From Pseudomonadota bacterium (GTDB taxonomy: Bacteria; Pseudomonadota; Alphaproteobacteria; Caulobacterales; Caulobacteraceae): a stretch of DNA of 16,330 nt. Shown here piece by piece: positions 13,322 to 16,330 of the stretch. The position numbers and the translations under genes were made by a program. The stretch lies in assembly GCA_023424215.1 (NCBI GenBank), contig JAFAEC010000071.1:1-16330 (forward strand). Reading direction: 5' to 3'. Within the stretch, counting starts at the first letter, position 1. Every line of letters begins with the position of its first letter. Under the pieces are notes generated by a model, which saw nothing but the letters and a program-made list of their open reading frames with translations, did no database searches and had not been told where the DNA came from.

Positions 13322-15619
13322 ATGAGCGAGACCACCATCGACACGGCTCCCGCAGCGACCGGCGATCGACTGACCCCCGTCCTGTTCGCGATCGCCATCT
13401 TCACCTCGGCCGCGCTGGTGTTCGTCGTCCAGCCCATGGTGACCAAGCTGATCCTGCCCATGCTGGGCGGTTCGCCGGCGGTGTGGAACACGGCCATGGT
13501 GTTCTTCCAGGCGGCGCTGCTGGCCGGCTACGGCTACGCCCACCTGCTGCAGCGGCTCGGCTCGATCAAGGCGCAGGTCGGCGTGCACCTCGGCCTGCTG
13601 GCGCTCGCGGCGCTGTTCCTGCCGCTGCAGGTCAACGGCGGGCTGGGAGATCCCGACCCGGCCGCGCCGATCCTGTGGCTGCTGTCGACCCTGACCCTGT
13701 CGGTGGGCGCGCCGTTCGCCGTGCTGTCGGCCACCGCGCCGCTGCTGCAGGCCTGGTACGCGCGGGTGCGCGCCGGCCATGCCGACGGCCGCAATCCCTA
13801 CGTGCTGTACGCCGCCTCCAACCTCGGCAGCTTCCTGGCGCTGCTGTCCTACCCGGTCCTGATCGAGCCGCTGGCCACCCTGTCCGGCCAGCGCTGGGGC
13901 TGGAGCGTGGGTTACGCGGCCTTCGGGCTGATGGTGGTGGTGCTGGCGCTGGTGGTCTGGCGGCGCCGGATCGACCGGGGCGCCGAGCCGGCGCCGCTGG
14001 CCCGGTCGGCACCGATGTCGTGGCGCGAGAAGGGCATCCTGATCCTGCTCGCGGCCGCCCCCTCCAGCCTGATGCTGGGCGTCACCAGCCACCTCTCGAC
14101 GGACGTCGCGTCGGCGCCCTTCCTGTGGGTCATCCCGCTGGCGCTCTACCTGCTGACCTTCGTCATCGCGTTCCAGAACCGGCCGTGGATTCCGCTGCCG
14201 GCCACCCTGGCGATCCAGGGCGCGGTCGGGGCCGTGGTGGTGCTGATCGTCGCCTTCCGCTCGACCAACTGGGGCATGGCCTTCGGCATCCATCTGCTGG
14301 CCTTCTTCTTCGCCGCCCTGATGTGCCACCAGCTGCTGGCGGCGCGGCGGCCGCCGCCGGACCGGCTGACCGAGTTCTACCTGCTGCTCTCGGTCGGCGG
14401 CGTGGTCGGCGGCGCCTTCACCGCCCTGCTGGCCCCGGTCATCTTCAACATGGTCTGGGAGTACCCGCTGGTGCTGGTGCTGGTCGGTCTGGCCCGCCCG
14501 TGGGGCCGGGGACCGCTTGGCCGGGCGCAGGTCGCCCTGCTGCTGACCGCCGCCGTGATCGCCCTGTCGCCGGTGCTGCTGTCGCTCTGGCTGAACGCCA
14601 ACGACGAGGCGCGCGGCGCCTTCTACCGGATGTTCCCCGCCGGCATGGGCCAGCTGGCCATGATCATGCTGATCCCGGCGGCGATCTGCGCCTTCCTGCT
14701 GCGCGGCCGGGCGCTGGCCTACACGGCCGTGCTGGTGATGATCAGCCTGGCGGCCCAGTGGATCGCCCGGGGCTATGACTGGAGCTACTCGGAGCGCAGC
14801 TTCTTCGGGGTGATGCGCGTGGCCAACGCGCCCGATCCGATGCTGGGCGGCGACGTCCACGTGCTGATGCACGGCACCACCCTGCACGGGGCCCAGGCCC
14901 GCAACGACCTGAACGAGTGCGCGCCGACCCTCTACTACAACACCGCCACCCCGATCGGTCAGTCGGCCCTGATGGTGCAGCGGCGCGGGCCGGCGCGGAT
15001 CGGCGTGGTCGGGCAGGGGTCCGGCGCCATGGCCGCCTACAAGCGCCCCGTGGACCGCATGACCTTCTTCGAGATCGACCCCATGGTCGATGCGCTGTCG
15101 CGCGATCCACGATGGTTCAGCTACATCTCCGACTGCGCCGGGGGGCCTGTCGACACCGTGCTGGGAGACGCCCGCCTGACCCTCGCGGACCAGCCGGCCG
15201 GCAGCTACGACCTGCTGATCATCGACGCCTTCTCCTCGGACGCGGTGCCGACCCACCTGCTGACCGAGGAAGCCGTCGCCGGCTACCTGCGGCTGTTGAA
15301 GCCGAATGGCGTGGTGCTGCTGCACCTGTCCAACCGCAACCTCGAGATCACCCTGCCGGCCATCGCCGCCGGGCAGGCGCTGGGCGTCCCCAGCCTGCAC
15401 CAGATCTATTACGAGAGCGGCACGGCGGCCGAGATGGCCGAAGCCTCGACCGAGGCGCTGATCCTCGGCCGCAGCGAGGCGGCGCTGGCCGATTTTCGCG
15501 CCGATCCTCGCTGGAAGACGAGCCCGGCCACCACGGTGCGGCCGTGGACCGACGACTACGTCAACTTGGTCGGGGCGCTGTGGCGCAGCTGGCGCCCGCC
15601 GTCGGAACGGCCGTTCTAG
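13322..15619 (+). CDS. Polytopic membrane protein fused to a spermidine-synthase-like (Rossmann methyltransferase-fold) domain
   Basis: The protein has 765 residues in two parts. Residues about 18-485 hold roughly fourteen hydrophobic segments, starting with LFAIAIFTSAALVFVVQPM and including ALYLLTFVIAF; this resembles the transporter-like half of proteins annotated as fused MFS/spermidine synthase. Residues about 487-745 form a cytoplasmic domain with family blocks RSFFGVMRV from 492, HGTTLHGAQ at 517-525, a LYYN...GQ block after that, the nucleotide loop GVVGQGSGAM from 561, FFEIDPMV from 582 and IIDAFSSDAVPTHLLT from 634. Classical spermidine synthases have GGGDGG in the loop and an Asp-Ser/Thr-Asp-Pro active site; neither is exact here, so polyamine synthesis should not be assumed. 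The open frame begins at 13127, antisense to pncC, but ATG 13322 starts just before the first membrane segment. The ribosome binding site is a weak GGGGCGG. The stop TAG lies inside a CTAG shared with ispDF. Confidence 0.88.
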   Translation: MSETTIDTAPAATGDRLTPVLFAIAIFTSAALVFVVQPMVTKLILPMLGGSPAVWNTAMVFFQAALLAGYGYAHLLQRLGSIKAQVGVHLGLLALAALFLPLQVNGGLGDPDPAAPILWLLSTLTLSVGAPFAVLSATAPLLQAWYARVRAGHADGRNPYVLYAASNLGSFLALLSYPVLIEPLATLSGQRWGWSVGYAAFGLMVVVLALVVWRRRIDRGAEPAPLARSAPMSWREKGILILLAAAPSSLMLGVTSHLSTDVASAPFLWVIPLALYLLTFVIAFQNRPWIPLPATLAIQGAVGAVVVLIVAFRSTNWGMAFGIHLLAFFFAALMCHQLLAARRPPPDRLTEFYLLLSVGGVVGGAFTALLAPVIFNMVWEYPLVLVLVGLARPWGRGPLGRAQVALLLTAAVIALSPVLLSLWLNANDEARGAFYRMFPAGMGQLAMIMLIPAAICAFLLRGRALAYTAVLVMISLAAQWIARGYDWSYSERSFFGVMRVANAPDPMLGGDVHVLMHGTTLHGAQARNDLNECAPTLYYNTATPIGQSALMVQRRGPARIGVVGQGSGAMAAYKRPVDRMTFFEIDPMVDALSRDPRWFSYISDCAGGPVDTVLGDARLTLADQPAGSYDLLIIDAFSSDAVPTHLLTEEAVAGYLRLLKPNGVVLLHLSNRNLEITLPAIAAGQALGVPSLHQIYYESGTAAEMAEASTEALILGRSEAALADFRADPRWKTSPATTVRPWTDDYVNLVGALWRSWRPPSERPF

Positions 15620-16330
15620 GAGGCCGGCAGTTCGATCGTCGCCACGGCCTGGGCCGCCAGACCCTCGCCGCGGCCGGTGAAGCCGAGGCCCTCGGTCGTG
15701 GTCGCCTTGACGCTGACAGCATCGAGCGGGAGGGCCAGCAGTTCCGCCAGCCGTTCGCGCATGGCCTGGCGGTGCGGCTTCACCTTGGGCCGCTCGCAGA
15801 TCAGGGTGACGTCGACATTCACCAGCCGTCCGCCGCGCGCGTGCAGGCGCTCGACAGCGTGGATCAGGAAGCGGTCCGAGGAAGCGCCCTTCCATTGCGG
15901 GTCCGTCGGCGGAAAGTGGTCGCCGATGTCGCCGTCGCCCATCGCACCCAGGATCGCATCGGTCAGAGCGTGGAGACCGGCGTCGGCGTCGGAGTGGCCG
16001 ACCAGGGTCTGGTCGTGGGGGATCTCGACCCCGCACAGCCAGACGGCGGCGCCGGGGCCCCAGCGGTGCACGTCGAAGCCCGAACCGGTCCGGATCTGGC
16101 GGGGGATCAGGGCCTCGGCCATGGCGAAATCCTCGGGCCAGGTGAGCTTCATCAGGCGCGGATCGCCGTCGACGAGGCGAACGCGCCCGCCGGCGTGCTG
16201 CACCACGGTCGCCTCGTCGGTCGCGGGCTCCTCCGCCGGCCATGCCCGGTAGGCCTCGGTCAGCGTCTGCAGACGGAACGCCTGCGGGGTCTGGGCCCGC
16301 CACAGGCCGTCCCGGTCGACGGCGCCGGCG
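15616..16330 (-). CDS. ispDF: Bifunctional IspD-IspF enzyme, C-terminal part (cut by the window edge)
   Basis: IspD (MEP cytidylyltransferase) and IspF (MECDP synthase) catalyse steps three and five of the methylerythritol phosphate isoprenoid pathway, and many alphaproteobacteria fuse them. The frame is open from the right edge of the window, so the N-terminus is missing; 237 residues are visible. IspD features run from the edge: TPQAF at 16276-16290 and TDEATVVQ at 16198-16221, then KLTWPEDFAMAEAL. IspF follows with almost no linker. DVH at 16066-16074 gives two metal ligands, and LHALTD, about 30 residues later, gives the His third ligand. The remaining blocks are GDIGDHFPPTDPQWKG, VKATTTEGLGFTGRGEG and a C-terminal ATIELPAS. 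All IspF catalytic blocks look intact. A GTG at 16206 could be mistaken for the start, but it lies inside IspD. The TAG stop shares CTAG with the convergent gene. Confidence 0.96.
   Translation of the reverse strand, partial: AGAVDRDGLWRAQTPQAFRLQTLTEAYRAWPAEEPATDEATVVQHAGGRVRLVDGDPRLMKLTWPEDFAMAEALIPRQIRTGSGFDVHRWGPGAAVWLCGVEIPHDQTLVGHSDADAGLHALTDAILGAMGDGDIGDHFPPTDPQWKGASSDRFLIHAVERLHARGGRLVNVDVTLICERPKVKPHRQAMRERLAELLALPLDAVSVKATTTEGLGFTGRGEGLAAQAVATIELPAS

Noticed and set aside
13246..13497. Longer pncC start upstream
   Set aside because: The extension runs antisense through the start and first membrane segments of the divergent gene; the 163-residue form is the family norm.
13307..16303. 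998-residue minus-strand open frame opposite the membrane fusion gene and running through ispDF
   Set aside because: It is out of frame with the clear ispDF reading and antisense to clear membrane segments. Composition is dominated by Arg, Gly, Gln and His, so it is a shadow frame.
1..16330. A novel defence system, mobile island, CRISPR array or biosynthetic cluster
   Set aside because: I saw no integrase, transposase, tRNA junction, direct-repeat array or unfamiliar multi-gene cassette; nearly all genes are conserved housekeeping or lineage genes with similar composition.

Overview
The window is high-GC DNA (I estimate about 70% by eye), densely packed and chromosomal. It most likely comes from an alphaproteobacterium of the Caulobacterales (Caulobacter, Brevundimonas or Phenylobacterium type). 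The reasons are a PopA-like cyclic-di-GMP effector, a fused IspDF enzyme, a recG / sdhE / mfd block, and -10 elements of the form GCTAnggTC. I see no tRNA, rRNA, CRISPR array, insertion sequence, phage gene or long repeat. No gap between genes exceeds about 180 bases.

Layout, left to right. (1) 19-3574, plus strand: hldE, hldD and a membrane-anchored DUF3089-type protein. The three reading frames overlap by 1 and 4 bases, so this looks like one translationally coupled operon. HldE and HldD make ADP-L-glycero-D-manno-heptose for the lipopolysaccharide inner core. (2) 3571-5670, minus: recG, tail to tail with the DUF3089 gene. (3) 5792-10048, plus: sdhE, mfd and a GNAT acetyltransferase, again coupled (1-base overlap, then a 1-base gap). 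A 121-base divergent region separates this operon from recG. (4) 10113-11423, minus: a popA-like gene with two receiver-type domains and a degenerate GGDEF domain that keeps its c-di-GMP inhibitory site. (5) 11605-12564, plus: a YihY/BrkB-family membrane protein, divergent from popA. (6) 12527-13245, minus: pncC (stand-alone CinA C-terminal domain) and a tusA-like gene, overlapping by 4 bases. (7) 13322-15619, plus: a large membrane protein fused to a spermidine-synthase-like domain. (8) 15616 to the right edge, minus: ispDF, cut by the window edge. Only the last part of its IspD domain is present, but the IspF domain is complete.

Most of this is housekeeping: envelope sugar synthesis, replication-fork and transcription-coupled repair, succinate dehydrogenase flavinylation, isoprenoid synthesis, NMN deamidation and sulfur transfer, plus one cell-cycle regulator. 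I did not find a clearly new multi-gene system. The points most worth a second look are: the DUF3089 protein with Glu in place of the nucleophile Ser; the GGDEF domain with a dead active site and an intact I-site; the membrane/spermidine-synthase fusion with an altered cofactor loop, lying between ispDF and pncC; and extreme tail-to-tail compaction. Two convergent gene pairs share a CTAG in which both TAG stops lie, and a third pair overlaps by 38 bases.
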